64,000 nt of DNA from Dimargaris cristalligena (taxonomy: Eukaryota > Kickxellomycota > Dimargaritomycetes > Dimargaritales > Dimargaritaceae), in the NCBI GenBank assembly GCA_027576995.1, contig JANBQC010000054.1:1-64000 (forward strand), given 5' to 3'. Shown here piece by piece: positions 1 to 11,758 of the stretch. The stretch's first letter is position 1, and the number at the start of each line of letters is the position of its first letter. Below the pieces are notes generated by a model that was given only the letters and a program-made list of their open reading frames with translations, was not told the origin of the DNA and searched no databases. A program made the position numbers and the translations under genes.

Positions 1-513
1 AAATAAATCTCCCATACATTATCCCATACGCTTATTATTTAAAACCTTATACAGCTGGGCCGAATTTCACCCATATGATTGAAAGGGGATGCTTCACGAT
101 TGATCTTTTTGAATATGCACTGTTCACTACACACATATATTTGACAGTAACTAGACTTTCTTACGCCAGCTAAGAATAACCGGGACTCATAAACGGCCAT
201 AATTGCCTAATATCACCCAGAGTACTTTGCACAATAATATCATACTTGTAGGGGTTCAATCTACTCCCCTCTTATAACGTGAACTCACAACCAGATATAC
301 TCATTAGAATCATAGGGAATTTATTGTTATTTATATACCCATAGAAGGTCACAAATGGTCGAGCAAGACTACATGCAATAAAGCGGGGCATAAATGGTCA
401 TAAAATTCCTGCAAAAGATACTAGATGGCAAATTGAAGGGTATTTTGGGATTTATCATAACATGGCCGTAACTTGGTATAACTGGGGTTGGACAACTACT
501 GTACTCCAAATAG
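1..513. other. AT-rich spacer downstream of the NmrA-like gene
   Basis: No coding region is supported here. A copy of a dispersed ~40-bp repeat lies at 41-81. On the minus strand an AATAAA hexamer (plus-strand tttatt at 320-325) lies about 190 bases past the stop codon of the neighbouring gene and could serve as its polyadenylation signal. Confidence 0.5.
41..81 (+). repeat. Dispersed ~40-base repeat, copy A
   Basis: It starts AAAACCTTATACAGC and continues GCCGAATTTCACCCATATGATTG; both ends match copies B and C, with divergence in the middle. Confidence 0.45.
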
Positions 514-1539
514 CTAGTCCTGGGGCTTGAAGTCCTTCTCGTAGTGCTGGAAGAACTGCTTGACTGTGGTGGGTTTGTGGCCCAGCATCTTCTCGAGGTC
601 CCTGGTCACTTCATCCATGTGGCCCTTGTTGATGTGCTCGAAAATCTCCACAATACACCTAATCTCCTCCTCATGTAGGTAGCCGTGCTCCTTGAGGCAG
701 TGCTTAAGCTCATCCATGGAAATGTGCTTGAACTCAAACTTGGTATCCAGGGCACTGCTGGCCTCCTCGGCAATGCACTTGCCAGTCACCTTCTCAGGGC
801 CCGTAGCGCAGATCAGGTGCATCTTACCCTTGGACAGCCAGGTATCCTGCTCATCAACAACAGGGGATACGCTGTGCTGCTTCATGTGCTTACCCACCAG
901 ACGCAGGTACCCGGTGGCCAGGTCGAACATGGCCATGGGGGCAAACTTATGGTCCTTGAGGGGTAGGGGAATCTGGCTCTCATCCTGGATACGGTCCTGG
1001 AAGAAGTACAGGTGTTCCATGGGCAGGGCCATCCGGAGGACCAGGCCGTGCATCTGGTGACCGTGGTGCTGGCCGTGGCCGCCTCCCTCGACGCATTCCT
1101 TGAACATCTTCTCCATGTGGCAGAGCATCTTCAAGTGCTGGCCCTCGGCCTTGTCGAGATTTAACACTGACAGCATGGTCAGACACCGCACCTGGACTTC
1201 CTTGGCGCACTCCAGGAAACACTTCCACAGTCTGGGGACGTGCGGTTCGCCGGACTGGGAGAGGTGCTGGTGGACGGGCCCCAGGATCACGGCGTCAGAC
1301 TCCTTAAAGTACTTGCTAATGTCCTGCATGTGGTCCTCGCTGTACTTGAACAGGTGCACGCGGTTCTCCTTGCGGAGCATCTTGGCCCACTCATGGTTCT
1401 TGTCGATCACACCGCAGTAGACCTTCTCGATGCAGTCACGGGCCTTGCCATGCAACAGCCCGTAACAGAAGCTGAAGCCAATCCACTGGTCGCAGGAGGT
1501 GACACAGAGGGTGATTTTGTTGGAACGGAGGCAGGCCAT
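514..1539 (-). CDS. NmrA-like atypical short-chain dehydrogenase-fold protein
   Basis: This is a single-exon gene of 341 residues starting at an ATG. The fold assignment is inferred from order and spacing: a hydrophobic first strand at residues 8-14, a strand ending in ILGPV at about 84-89, a helix with WKCFLECAKEV, a MLSVLNLDKAE segment, then LRMALPMEHLYFFQDRI and MAMFDLATGYLRLV, which match the active-site-side and C-terminal helices of NmrA/atypical SDR proteins. The usual glycine-rich dinucleotide motif after strand 1 is not seen; the segment reads VTSCDQWIGFSF, so NAD(P) binding is doubtful and a sensor or scaffold role is as likely as catalysis. The protein is unusually rich in His, Met and Cys, with an HGQHHGHQMHG stretch at about 154-164. 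A TATA-like box lies ~165 bases upstream. A broken paralogue lies at 43254-44294. The substrate is unknown. Confidence 0.75.
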   Translation of the reverse strand: MACLRSNKITLCVTSCDQWIGFSFCYGLLHGKARDCIEKVYCGVIDKNHEWAKMLRKENRVHLFKYSEDHMQDISKYFKESDAVILGPVHQHLSQSGEPHVPRLWKCFLECAKEVQVRCLTMLSVLNLDKAEGQHLKMLCHMEKMFKECVEGGGHGQHHGHQMHGLVLRMALPMEHLYFFQDRIQDESQIPLPLKDHKFAPMAMFDLATGYLRLVGKHMKQHSVSPVVDEQDTWLSKGKMHLICATGPEKVTGKCIAEEASSALDTKFEFKHISMDELKHCLKEHGYLHEEEIRCIVEIFEHINKGHMDEVTRDLEKMLGHKPTTVKQFFQHYEKDFKPQD

Positions 1540-1704
1540 GTTAATTATGGGCGAGGGTAAGGAAGGGGATGCGTGTATTTAGAAATGACTTGGCAAACAG
1601 TGCTCGACAAGTGGAACAAGGGGTAGTAAAAATAAGTCAAGGCTGGAGCGGTAATGTAATGGTTGGTGTTGGACTGAGGAAACCACCGGGGGAGGACTTG
1701 GCTG

Positions 1705-1714
1705 GGCTTTTATA
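1705..1714 (-). promoter_or_regulatory. TATA box of the NmrA-like gene
   Basis: The minus strand reads TATAAAAGCC, about 165 bases before the ATG. The same ten bases occur at nearly the same distance upstream of the broken paralogue (44447-44456), while the surrounding promoter sequence has diverged. This supports a real core promoter element. Confidence 0.6.
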
Positions 1715-3873
1715 GCCGGTGGAGATGGCCAGGGCGGTTCGACTTTTCTTGAACATGAGGTACCAATAATGGTGTGTGGGTGTGCCCAATGGCGGCCAAA
1801 AATGTTGGTCCTGGCTGATAAATTCATTCGTGAACGGTGCAGAATCCTTTCAACGCAGTCTACATAAATCCACCGTAGCTGTGATGTAAATAAATCTACT
1901 GCGAGTGGAATGACCTGGTTTAATCACAAGTTTGAACCTCGATGTGTGCATCCGGATCTCTCTCATACGCGAACATTTGATTTTCTAGGTTGGTACAAGG
2001 GCTAATCCAAGCAGTCCCCGGTTTAACGAGGCCCCGGTGAAACGGGTATTAATCAAATTACCAATCCCAATCCAATTACATTGTGACCTTACATAGGGGA
2101 CCGATTCGGCGCCTTCCCTTGAGCATTATAATAAGCTTGGCTTCTCCAGAAATTGTTGACCAGATCCAAGCAGCTAACTCCGGCCGTATCTTCACAGAGG
2201 TATCTTCGTGTGCTTTAATGTATGTGACCCTTGTTGCTGATGCAAACTATTGGGTCACGCCATTAAACTTGGGTTTATTAATCGGGACCGAATCAAAGGC
2301 AGGGTCTATAGTCTTTTCCTATTAAATATACATAAGATTGCGATATCAATTGTTTTCAAGGTGGTGATTGAAGTGAGCCAGGGTCAATGATACCCGACCT
2401 AGGTGCTTATGGATGATTGAGCTCTAGAAATTCACTTGTCTGTGACATTTCCGAAAGGTCATTTACTTGACGTGAGTGCGGAGTTGGAACAGGCGAAAAA
2501 GAATTCCATTTAAACCGTATATTAATTGAGATTAATGTTCTGTGAATTCCGGAGTTCTACTTCCCAGTCATTAGCATTCACGCTTGGAAACGAGTTCGTT
2601 ATTGCCAACGTGACTATCTATTTTTTATGTTCTACTAACGAAGGCTAGGTCGACTACAAGCAATTACGTGTAAAATAACATTAGTAAGAGAGGTGGGTTA
2701 ATAGTAAATTGAGAACCACCAACTCGATTAAAGGCTTTTTTGGTTTATAGATTAGTTGACTATACGATATACCATGTATATGAATCCCAATCATCTCAGC
2801 ACCTTATCATTGGGTTATGTTAGCGAGGCTGTGAGGAAAGTATGTATAGTCTCGATGGGAACCCCTCTGTTATAGAAAAGGGCGATGGAAATCCAGTTAG
2901 AACCTTGCATTCCGTAAGTTCCCTCACACACACACTTTCCCTCTCTCTCTCTCTCATACATACCTAAAGCCCATACATTCTCATTCTAGACTAAACAAGT
3001 TGGCAATCAACGAAAGAAAAAATAAGATAATTAACGACAATCCCTTTTTATTAATGAAAGGAAATGCCGAGTGTATATTTAATCTAAACTATCCAGGGCA
3101 AATGGATGTCCCGAAGGACTGAGTGGTATATGAACAGGATGAAGTATATAATGGTGAAATGAATCAGGCCATTCAGAAAAAAAACCGACGGTTGCCGAAT
3201 TAGGCAGATTGCCCAGTGGGGGAATTCATGGATGAGCCGCTTTTTACACACACCCATACACATGTATATACCTGAAACACAGAGAAGCCCAACGGAACTC
3301 GTCCTATTTTACCATCAGCAACACCCAAGCGTGGGTTCAAAGAAAACACCGTAAAAATAATAAGAACATGTATATAGAGAACAACGAAGCAGCAACTTTT
3401 GCCCCCATCGATTTATTTTTGGGACAACGGTCCTTACTTCACCCAGGCTGATTTTGATCGAGTGACTTTCGATGATGATGACACCTTCCACCCGTGGGCC
3501 AAAGGCAGAGTACATGCTACACAAAGGGTATCATTATATGGCTTTTTCGTATATTCCAAATTAAATATTGCAACCCCTTCGCTCATATGGCCGATGGAAA
3601 GGTAAAGACAATAGTGGGAAAGCACTGGGAGACTATTTTTGAACACCGGTTAAATATTTCTTATATATATATATATATAAAGCAGTTTTATTGGAAACCG
3701 AATTAGGTGAGTATGGGAATAGATACAAGTAGCCGCACCACCAAAAAATTAGACAGGCACTAGTAAAATATATATTTGTAATTGGAGGAATAGCGGGAAA
3801 ATTATTATAGGACGTTGCGTCGGAGTAAAGTATGCGATAACAGATAAGTTCGATTTTCCCACTGGCTGTGAGG
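1715..3873. other. Gene-poor spacer
   Basis: No open frame here has host-like codon use or a recognisable domain. It holds simple repeats, including a CT run at 2940-2955 and a TA run at 3662-3679. The 3' end of the trihelix-like gene closes it. Confidence 0.5.
3662..3679. repeat. (TA)n microsatellite
   Basis: A perfect alternating TA tract of 18 bases lies in the spacer just beyond the 3' end of the trihelix-like gene. Confidence 0.9.
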
Positions 3874-5295
3874 CTACTCCATAGAGTGATCAGCGGGTGA
3901 TTGATGTTGGTGAGTGGGGCACCGCGAGGCACTAAGCTTACTAGACATTTCTAGACACAGATCCTTAAGGAAGGTGATGAAACGCTCCTGACTCTCTGAA
4001 ATGAGTGTGTGACACTGGCGTCGCTCCTCACGGAGTTCCTCGATATAGCTGGTAAACTCCTGTTTGCGCTCTTGGCGGATCAAATTGTTCTCAGCTCGCT
4101 GTTGGTGCAGCTCATGGAGAAGACGCTCGTGGAAATGGGTCATGGTTTGCTGATTATCCCGCAGGATATTGAGGGATTCGTTCAGCGCTTGTAGAGTTTC
4201 GGATGGAAGCGGGGGTCGGGGACTAGACAGGGTCGAATAGATATTACCGGTGTTTACGGGAGGGGGCGGTCCCGGATTGGGGGGCTCATGGAGCATAGAT
4301 AAACGAGGCAAAGGATCGTGCGGAGATGATATGTGGGGACCTGGGCGCGTAGGCGAGAAGGGGCGACCATGCATGCCGGGAGGCGGTGGGCCAGGTCCTA
4401 TAGGCCGAGATGACCGGGGGAGGGACAGGTTCAGTGGGCTCGGAAAATGAGAGGGCGTGGCTCCAGATAGAAGCGGTGAAGACCGGTGGCGAAGGGGGTT
4501 AGAAACTGGAGCTAAAGGATGGACCGAGCTGAGTGGTGGCAATTGATTAGATTGGCCAGAGGAAAAGCTACCTCTACTGCGACAGTGGAGAGGAGCCCCC
4601 ACCACCTGGGGGTTGCCCCTGCTCTCGTCGCCACTGTTACCGGCCCGGCCATCGTCGATGAGCGGTGGATAAGGGAGTCCATCGGTCACGGGCGCTGTCA
4701 GTATATAGGGATTGGTCAATTCCCGGGCGGAGCGCCGGGCGAGAGGAGGTGACCGAATAACCATACTTGGCCCCGATCGCACATTGTTCATGGGGACCGA
4801 GAAGTTTAAGGAGGTTGGTGTGCCAACTGGGGAGACGGACGGGACGGACAGAGAGCCCTCCCGACGCCGGCCTCCAACTGCGGAACGGCGAGGCACGCTA
4901 GCTCGCCTTTCGACCGCATCCATCTGCTCTTCCATTTCGCGGTAGTAGGTCCAGGACTGTACTTGCTGGGGGTTCTCTTGGTGAATACGCTGTAGCTCGT
5001 GATACCGCTGAACCAGGCGGCGCCAGCGGGTGATGCACTGATATGCAGTCCGTTGGTAACCTGCCTCACGCATCCTATACGATACCAATGCCCAAAGGTT
5101 ACTGTTAAAGCGACTTCGCCGGGACTCTTCGCTAATTTCACGCTTAATTTGGAGAAGCCGGAAGGTCTCCACATCACGCCAGTTGACGTCACGGACCACA
5201 CGACGACCGCTGGCGGGCGCACTCGAAGGCGAAGGGTGGGTGTTGGAGGGGGGCGAGTTGGAACGCTCGGGAGACACGGAAGGAGAGTCCGACAT
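3874..5295 (-). CDS. Trihelix/Myb-SANT-like DNA-binding protein
   Basis: This is a single-exon gene of 473 residues with an ATG start. Residues ~35-105 form an all-helical domain with three spaced tryptophans (W39, W68, W91) and a basic third helix containing CITRWRRLVQRY, the pattern of Myb/SANT-like and trihelix DNA-binding domains. Residues ~130-360 are low-complexity, rich in Pro, Ser, Gly and Arg, and likely disordered. Residues ~365-450 are strongly helical with heptad-like spacing and many Glu, Gln and Arg, suggesting a coiled coil for dimerisation. The family is plausible, but I cannot name an orthologue. The combined DNA-binding and dimerisation layout suggests a transcriptional regulator in the nucleus. 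The C-terminal tail (PTHQHQ) has no known signal. Confidence 0.7.
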   Translation of the reverse strand: MSDSPSVSPERSNSPPSNTHPSPSSAPASGRRVVRDVNWRDVETFRLLQIKREISEESRRSRFNSNLWALVSYRMREAGYQRTAYQCITRWRRLVQRYHELQRIHQENPQQVQSWTYYREMEEQMDAVERRASVPRRSAVGGRRREGSLSVPSVSPVGTPTSLNFSVPMNNVRSGPSMVIRSPPLARRSARELTNPYILTAPVTDGLPYPPLIDDGRAGNSGDESRGNPQVVGAPLHCRSRGSFSSGQSNQLPPLSSVHPLAPVSNPLRHRSSPLLSGATPSHFPSPLNLSLPRSSRPIGPGPPPPGMHGRPFSPTRPGPHISSPHDPLPRLSMLHEPPNPGPPPPVNTGNIYSTLSSPRPPLPSETLQALNESLNILRDNQQTMTHFHERLLHELHQQRAENNLIRQERKQEFTSYIEELREERRQCHTLISESQERFITFLKDLCLEMSSKLSASRCPTHQHQSPADHSME

Positions 5296-8200
5296 TTAGT
5301 AAACAAGGGGGGTCAATGGTAATCAAGGTAAACTGCGTGCTGGTTGGTGACTGTAGCTACCAAAAAAGGTGACCGAAAGTCAGTGGGCGTGGGCCAACCA
5401 AAGTGGAAAGACGGGATCGATCCTTCTGAAAGTGGATCGGACAAGTAGATATATCTTGGCGAAGGAAAATGCCCCGGTAACTTAGACTTAAAAAAAAAAG
5501 AGAGAGATCTAAATGGCAGTGATCAAACAAAGGAATGTGGATAGGACGTATAAACAAGTGGACGGGTTTAAAATAAATTACCCCAGAGCGGTAAATTGAA
5601 TAAGCAATGATGTCTAGAAAGGATGATGGGATTATGCACGCTAAGAGTTGATGAGAGTATATATAGATAACGAAGGGGGAGAGGAGGAGGGGGAAGAATT
5701 AAAGCTAAAGGGGGAGGGGGGACGCTATAGGAGATATTACTGATTGAACAAATATACGTATGTATAATAAGACTACTGCGCTATTAAAGGAAAGACAACG
5801 AACTCTAGTCGCGGGCACTATCATACAAGGAAGGAACGGAGTTCCTAATGGAGGGAGGGGGCGCGGGTGAAGAGAAGTGAAAGACAATAAGCTAAACGGT
5901 GTAGGGGGGGAATAAGAAGGACAATAATCGCTAGTAAGAGAGGGTGCGGTATGGAGGGGGATAAGAAGTGTCTGGTGATAATCAGCATTGGCAAGGTTAC
6001 CAAAATCTGCAGGAATAGAAAAGGCAGTGACGCAAGTTAGGCCTCACGAAATATTAAAGAGGGTCTAGACTTCGATACGAGAGCTCGGAAAGAAATAAAA
6101 CACCCCGATCTAGGTAGAAGAAAGGTTATATAACCACAGGGAGAGGCAGTAAGGCCAAAGTATAGTAGACGCTCGAGGAATTGGCACTGGCGATAAAACA
6201 CACGGGTTGGATTTAGTAGCACTGCAGGGCCAACAACCAGATTGCGTGTGTACTCGGCCGATGGATCTAAGTGAGCGGGGCTCGAGGTGATGAAAAGGGG
6301 GGATGGGAAGGAGATTGTTCAAAATAAAAAAAGACGAGCGCTAGACGGAAAAAATAGATTGAGGAACGTTTGACTTCCGGGGGGGAGGGAGGGCTATGAC
6401 GCTTAGCTGTGGGTGGGGGAGCTAGTGTACCTTAGTTAGTAAAGAGAAGGAAAAAAAAGAGCGGAGCTGCGGCTTCAGATAGACAGGAAACGATAAAAGC
6501 ATGCGTTATGCACTAACAGGTCAGCGGATATATAAATAACACCTCCAGCGACAAAATGCAACAATCAACCGACAGATACGCCACTTGGAAGGTCAGAAGT
6601 ATCTGAAACCGAATTTACCCGTTAATATAGTGACTGAATGAGGCCGATTACAGTGCCTCGGGTAATCAGCGGAAGAACTTCTCGCGGTCAATAACCAAAT
6701 TTCCCAGCGACTGAAGGATACCAGTTGCTTGAATTGTCCAAGGGGGATGAGGACGAGGAGGAGAATAATAACGGCAATAGACGAAACCAGTCGCTAGGGT
6801 GTCCGGAAGAGAAGTAATTGAGAGCGTTCAGTGGAATTGTCGTCAATACACTAAAAATCAAACAACCGAGAAACTCAAGGCAAACAAGTATGCGTCCAAC
6901 AACACAGTGCGCGGTGTGTGGTGGCCTTTTGACCGGACAGCTGGGGGCGATAAACAAGGTAAATGGGCGTGACCCGCGAAAATATTGTGATTGTAGAAGG
7001 CAAGAAGGGCCTGATAAGTTGAAGTCAAACAGCAAGAAATCCCCAAACAACCCATTAACCAATGAACTTCGGCAATGGTTCCAAAAAAAATACAAAGGGG
7101 AGAAGATAAACGCGCTGCCCAGAGAATGGGGAACGAAGAATAATGGGCAATAGTGAAGGACTAGAGACGGCGAGATTGTGTATATATATATATTATATGG
7201 GTGTACGTGGGTGCGTATGCGTATAGCTAGAGAGGGAAACCTGGTAGAACAAGAATCATAATAAAACCAAATACAAGAAAAAGAGAGTAGGCATAGGTGA
7301 GAAAAATGTCAAGGATGGATGTTGTGGACCACTTGCACAATTATATAAGGATGGAACATGGTGCATATAGTCAACACTACGGGAAAAATTCACCGACAGG
7401 ATTTACTGTATGCATGGTTGGATGTATGCATAAATGCAGCGGGATAGTCCAAATGGCGCATAGAGCCACTCTCTCTTGCCTGGGCCTACAACCCAGCCAG
7501 GGCAGGGCAAAGTACGGTAAGGTAAGGGCATGGCAAAGGGGGCGGCGGGCAACATACCCACTGCATAGGTAGCTCTACTTGAGGTAAATTGCAGCATTTA
7601 AAGTAGGTACCTATAACACACAGTGGCCATGGGGTTGCTGGTACCGTGTAGAACAGAGGGACTAATTGCAATACATCGGACCAGTGTGCGTGGGTATGAT
7701 GGGGTGGTACCGATTAAAACAGGTTGAGTGGTGGTGGACTTACCCGCTATCAACAAAATTGATGCCAGTGGACGGAAACTGATTAATCCTGGTAGGAGCG
7801 TGTGTTGAGGGAGAATCAGCAAAGGAATAAGGCAACTCCGCCGGAAAACAGGGATGAAGTTGGAGTAATATTGAAATCAAATGACTCAAACAGAGACTAG
7901 GCTGAACTAAACTATACTAAACTAAACTACGCTATACTAGAGTAGACTGGACAGGGTAATGAGAAGACACTGCGAGGGGAAACGAATAGCAGCGAGAGTG
8001 GGGCAGATGATGATGGGGAAGGGAAGAGAAGAAGGTATGATTGGAAAGTAGTCTGGCTAAACGATACTCTAATTAGAAAAACAACCAAGCCAAGAAATCT
8101 AAAATATAGATAAAGGGGCAAATGGAAGGACTTAGCGGCGGCAGTACATTGGCGACTATTTATAAAGCAAGAGGTAGTAGCGCGATACATCTGGAAACAA

Positions 8201-8628
8201 CCCCCCCCCCCAACTAGTGGTTCTCTGTGCGTTTGTAGGAGGGGCCCCTCTAATGGGCCGAGTGCCCAGTTGCTGTAGGGGAATAGCGCGGAATTGGCTT
8301 TAGCTTCAGCCGCTACACCCTGAAGGACCAGTAGGGTGGGGCTATTATAGTCGATGTATAGTATAGTGCACTTTAGACGCACTGCATTCTTCTTCGCTAT
8401 AACGCCTACGCCTATTATGCATATGACCATTCCCATTCCCAGTTCGTACCTCTAAGGATAGCCTTGGTGGTGAATGAGTAACATCGCCCCTGTAAAGAGT
8501 ATCTCTCTCTCTCTCTAGCTCCCCAAGCACTACTACTACTACTATTATTACCTAGTCTTAATAAAGGATATAGTTAAAGTCCTCCCCATTTGTCAGTTAT
8601 ATGAAGGGGCGGGTGATCTGTTGTGGCC

Positions 8629-8748
8629 ATGGTTCAGTATCTTCTGACAATCGCCCGTTTGGCCGCCGGTGCCGCGCTCTCTACCAATTCCTCTGATTTA
8701 TTGATTCTAACCACCGACTTAACCTCTCCTCTCCCACCACCAACCTGA
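8629..8748 (+). CDS. Possible 39-residue signal-peptide-like ORF or first exon
   Basis: The frame starts at an ATG, begins MVQYLLTIARLAAGAALS, which resembles a secretion signal, and ends with a proline-rich tail. Codon use is more GC-rich at third positions than the surrounding spacer. The stop could instead lie in an intron of a longer gene, but I could not find a convincing continuation. It may be chance. Confidence 0.2.
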   Translation: MVQYLLTIARLAAGAALSTNSSDLLILTTDLTSPLPPPT

Positions 8749-11164
8749 AACATGGCTTACTTATGCTATACTGCCCTCTTTTTTCTATAGCCACCTCTCC
8801 CTCTCACTTTCGTTTCGCCCTTTTCCTTTTCCTTGTTCTTCGGTCTCTCACTCTAGTCATCTATATACACCACCGGGGATCGCCCTCTTGTTTAGACCAG
8901 GGCCCAGTTCCTTGTGGGCAGCGACCCTCCCGGCGTTCCCACTTCCCACACCTAGTGTCCCGTGGACCCCCCAAACCCAACCGAATAAAATAGGCAAGAT
9001 TCAGGTAGGCCGAATTCACCTATTTTTGGTGTGCAAACAGGAAATATAAATGACAGGAAGATGGGTATTGTTAGTTTACGAGACTATAGTCCAAAATAGT
9101 ATGTTCTAGTATAGTAGAATAGAGCATTTCGTGCTATACGAGCGACCTCTGGCAGTTTTGTAGACGAACGATTTACTTTCATGAATCAACAACGCCCGGA
9201 CATCCCGTCTCTTCTATTTTCGGCATGACTAAATAACACTGCACATTGACACCTGCCTTGGGTGGGACTGGCGGTTCTTTGTGTGTGTATGTGTTTTTTT
9301 GGCGTGCGATCGTAGGTTTATTAGGTCGATTCGGTGGCAGAAGAGTATAAGGGGGATGTTCGCTAGTTTAGACCATGTAGTCGGCCTATCCTGGTCTTTA
9401 TACCGAACGGTTATTTAAGAGCGGAGCATACATATGGGGTAAGTCACGCGGATCCCCCTGGCTTTTAATGCTCGGCTCGTTTCATCTGGGAGGAGGGGAG
9501 AGGGGTTTAGTACCGCCTTGGATTAGCCCATCGGTTGCACCAAAGGTCCAAATAGGCTATTTCTTGCAATTAAAATTAATAAACGAATTTTCTGTTATAT
9601 CAACCTGTCGAGTGACCAAGGCGGGCGATAATAATTACCCATCCGAAATACCCTTGGCCCATTTCAGCCGGGGGTTTTTTTAGGTGTACTTTTCTGCCGA
9701 ATACACGTGAAAGCCAATGCACAGTACGCATGCGGGCAGCCGCCTCTATAATTAATTGGTTCAATCGAATAACCGTTCAACCGATACGTACAGTAGACAG
9801 TACACCCAACGTGGGGGAAAAAAGGCCTTCAGTGTCTTACTATATAATCCGGGTTGGATTACCGCCGTTTTAGTCTAGCAGTAAACCTACGGCCGTTAAC
9901 TAAACTATCGATGGCACGGATAGACGGAAGTCCTTAAGCACCCCCAACCGAATATATACTGGTACAACTGAATAGTCCATTGGCTGCGCCCCCTTTGTCC
10001 TATACTAAAATCCCTCGCTCCAGGCTCTTTGGATAGGGCTGGGAGTTCCCCCACCAAAGTACCTAATCTAGCCCAAACTACTACCCCCCTTCCACCGAAA
10101 CTGCAGTTATTTAAGTTACCCCCTTATTGCAAGCCGCATACTCTAGACCAACGCCAGCCCAGGAAATATATACCTTATCCGACTAATTTCGAAACAACGA
10201 TTAAGTACCTAGAGGACTACGAGGCCGGCCCTAAACGATCCGTCACCCTGGCCATCCAATCCAAAGGGAGTCCCAAAACAAACCAAAAATCCGATTACAG
10301 GTTAAATGAGACCCTTGATGGACCCGAACTATAGTCCACTAGATCCATTCACCCGGCCCATCCCCCAAATGCCGACCCATCGAAACGGAAATAGACGACA
10401 GCGTCGGCCCAGTGTACCAATATAACGGTGACGGTCATAATAGAAACACCGGGTATATGGGCCAGGTTCATTTGATGGCCAGGGTAGAGTGGGTGAACTC
10501 CGTTCTCTCTTTCCAAGACTTGGTGGCGGGTAATAAATGAATGAAAGAATAACTGAATGACAAACACACTAAATTAGAGTACGATTGTAGTGTTATTGGG
10601 TTGCGGAGCCCTGTACTTGGCCAACACGGATCGGCCCCTCTTTGTTGATTTCCGGGGTTTTAATTGATTCATTTTATTGATTTCGTTTTTATTTTATAGG
10701 TGAACCACACCCACCCATCTTCCTCTATTGACAGCCCATTCACTCACTGTGGAAACCAGGTCCTACGCGGCCAATCTTCATTAGTTCGCCTCCCACGCTA
10801 CCTAAATAGCCGACGCGTTAGACCATCGCCCAGAGATAAGTGGCCCGTTCATTTATATTCACATTCTCCTTCTAGCCCTCTTTCTCGATCAGTAGTAATA
10901 TCTCTTCTATTTATTTAAAAGATACTGCCATCAGTAGACGCTCCTTGGTGGAATTAATGCTGCCATCATCAACCATCAATTAATTGCAATGACGATATCA
11001 CGCAAGTGACTCTAGCAAACCAGGTATAAATAGCACAAAGGCCATGGAATGCACGGCCATTGATGCACTAACAGTGCGTTTAATTATGGCGGGCCTTGCT
11101 AAACACAGGATATACCACCCGGTCTTCTTCCGTAATCTCCAACAGCCAACCCCATCGCCCCGAT

Positions 11165-11203
11165 TCAATATGGGTGAAATTCAGCTTGGTTGTACAAGGT
11201 TTT
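11165..11203 (-). repeat. Dispersed ~40-base repeat, copy B
   Basis: The minus strand starts AAAACCTTGTACAACCAAGC and continues TGAATTTCACCCATATTGA. It differs from copy C by a few substitutions and a one-base indel. Confidence 0.5.
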
Positions 11204-11573
11204 AACCGATATGTGTATGGGAAAATCGGTGGGATGTTTATTTTCAACCAGTAGTATTTGCCTCATCAAATGGATTTTTCGTTATACAGCCTTGCTGAAC
11301 TACTCCCATATCATATTGTTCAATCGAATTCGGAAACCCCATTTAAGTGCCGGGGCTGTTTTACCTATAGTACCCTATTAATCAGAATATGATATCGTCA
11401 ATCAACTTTATTACAAGGGTGGCTAGTCAATGGATGTTACTTCCACTTACAACGTTGTGTCAAACAAATGAGTTGATGGGTTGCACTGTATCAAATACTA
11501 ATGAGAAACAATGACCAAGTTCTCGCATGCTCACCATACTCACCTACTGATACATTCAGTACGCTTAACCCAG

Positions 11574-11602
11574 TATATATATATATATATAGATAGATAG
11601 AT
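11574..11602. repeat. (TA)n/(AGAT)n compound microsatellite
   Basis: An alternating TA tract is followed directly by three AGAT units, about 160 bases past the COQ7 stop codon. Confidence 0.9.
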
Positions 11603-11758
11603 GGTAAAAAAGAATAAAAGGTCGGCTTCCGCATAAAAGCCCCAATCGCTCCCATACAAGAAGCCGAAACGTACCAAACAAGTGGATTACGCCAATGGCC
11701 GAATCGGTTCCGGAATGTGAGATGGAAAGTAAATAAAAAGAGATTCCGGGCCAATGAG

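Larger units (their letters stand above)
5296..11758. other. Long spacer (6.5 kb) without a convincing gene
   Basis: Both strands were read. Open frames are short, mostly begin at non-ATG codons, and lack domain patterns or host-like codon bias. Simple repeats are present, for example a TA run at 7182-7197 and a C run at 8201-8211. A copy of a dispersed ~40-bp repeat lies at 11165-11203 on the minus strand. A 39-codon ORF at 8629-8748 is listed separately as weak. Non-coding RNA genes cannot be excluded by eye. Confidence 0.4.

Noticed and set aside
6818..7153. Plus-strand frame with CAVCGG and several Lys-rich segments
   Set aside because: No upstream ATG at its start, no domain pattern, and an equally long frame on the opposite strand; probably chance.
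10029..10334. Plus-strand 101-codon frame rich in Pro and Lys
   Set aside because: Opens with TTG and shows no domain, no neighbouring exons and no clear codon bias.
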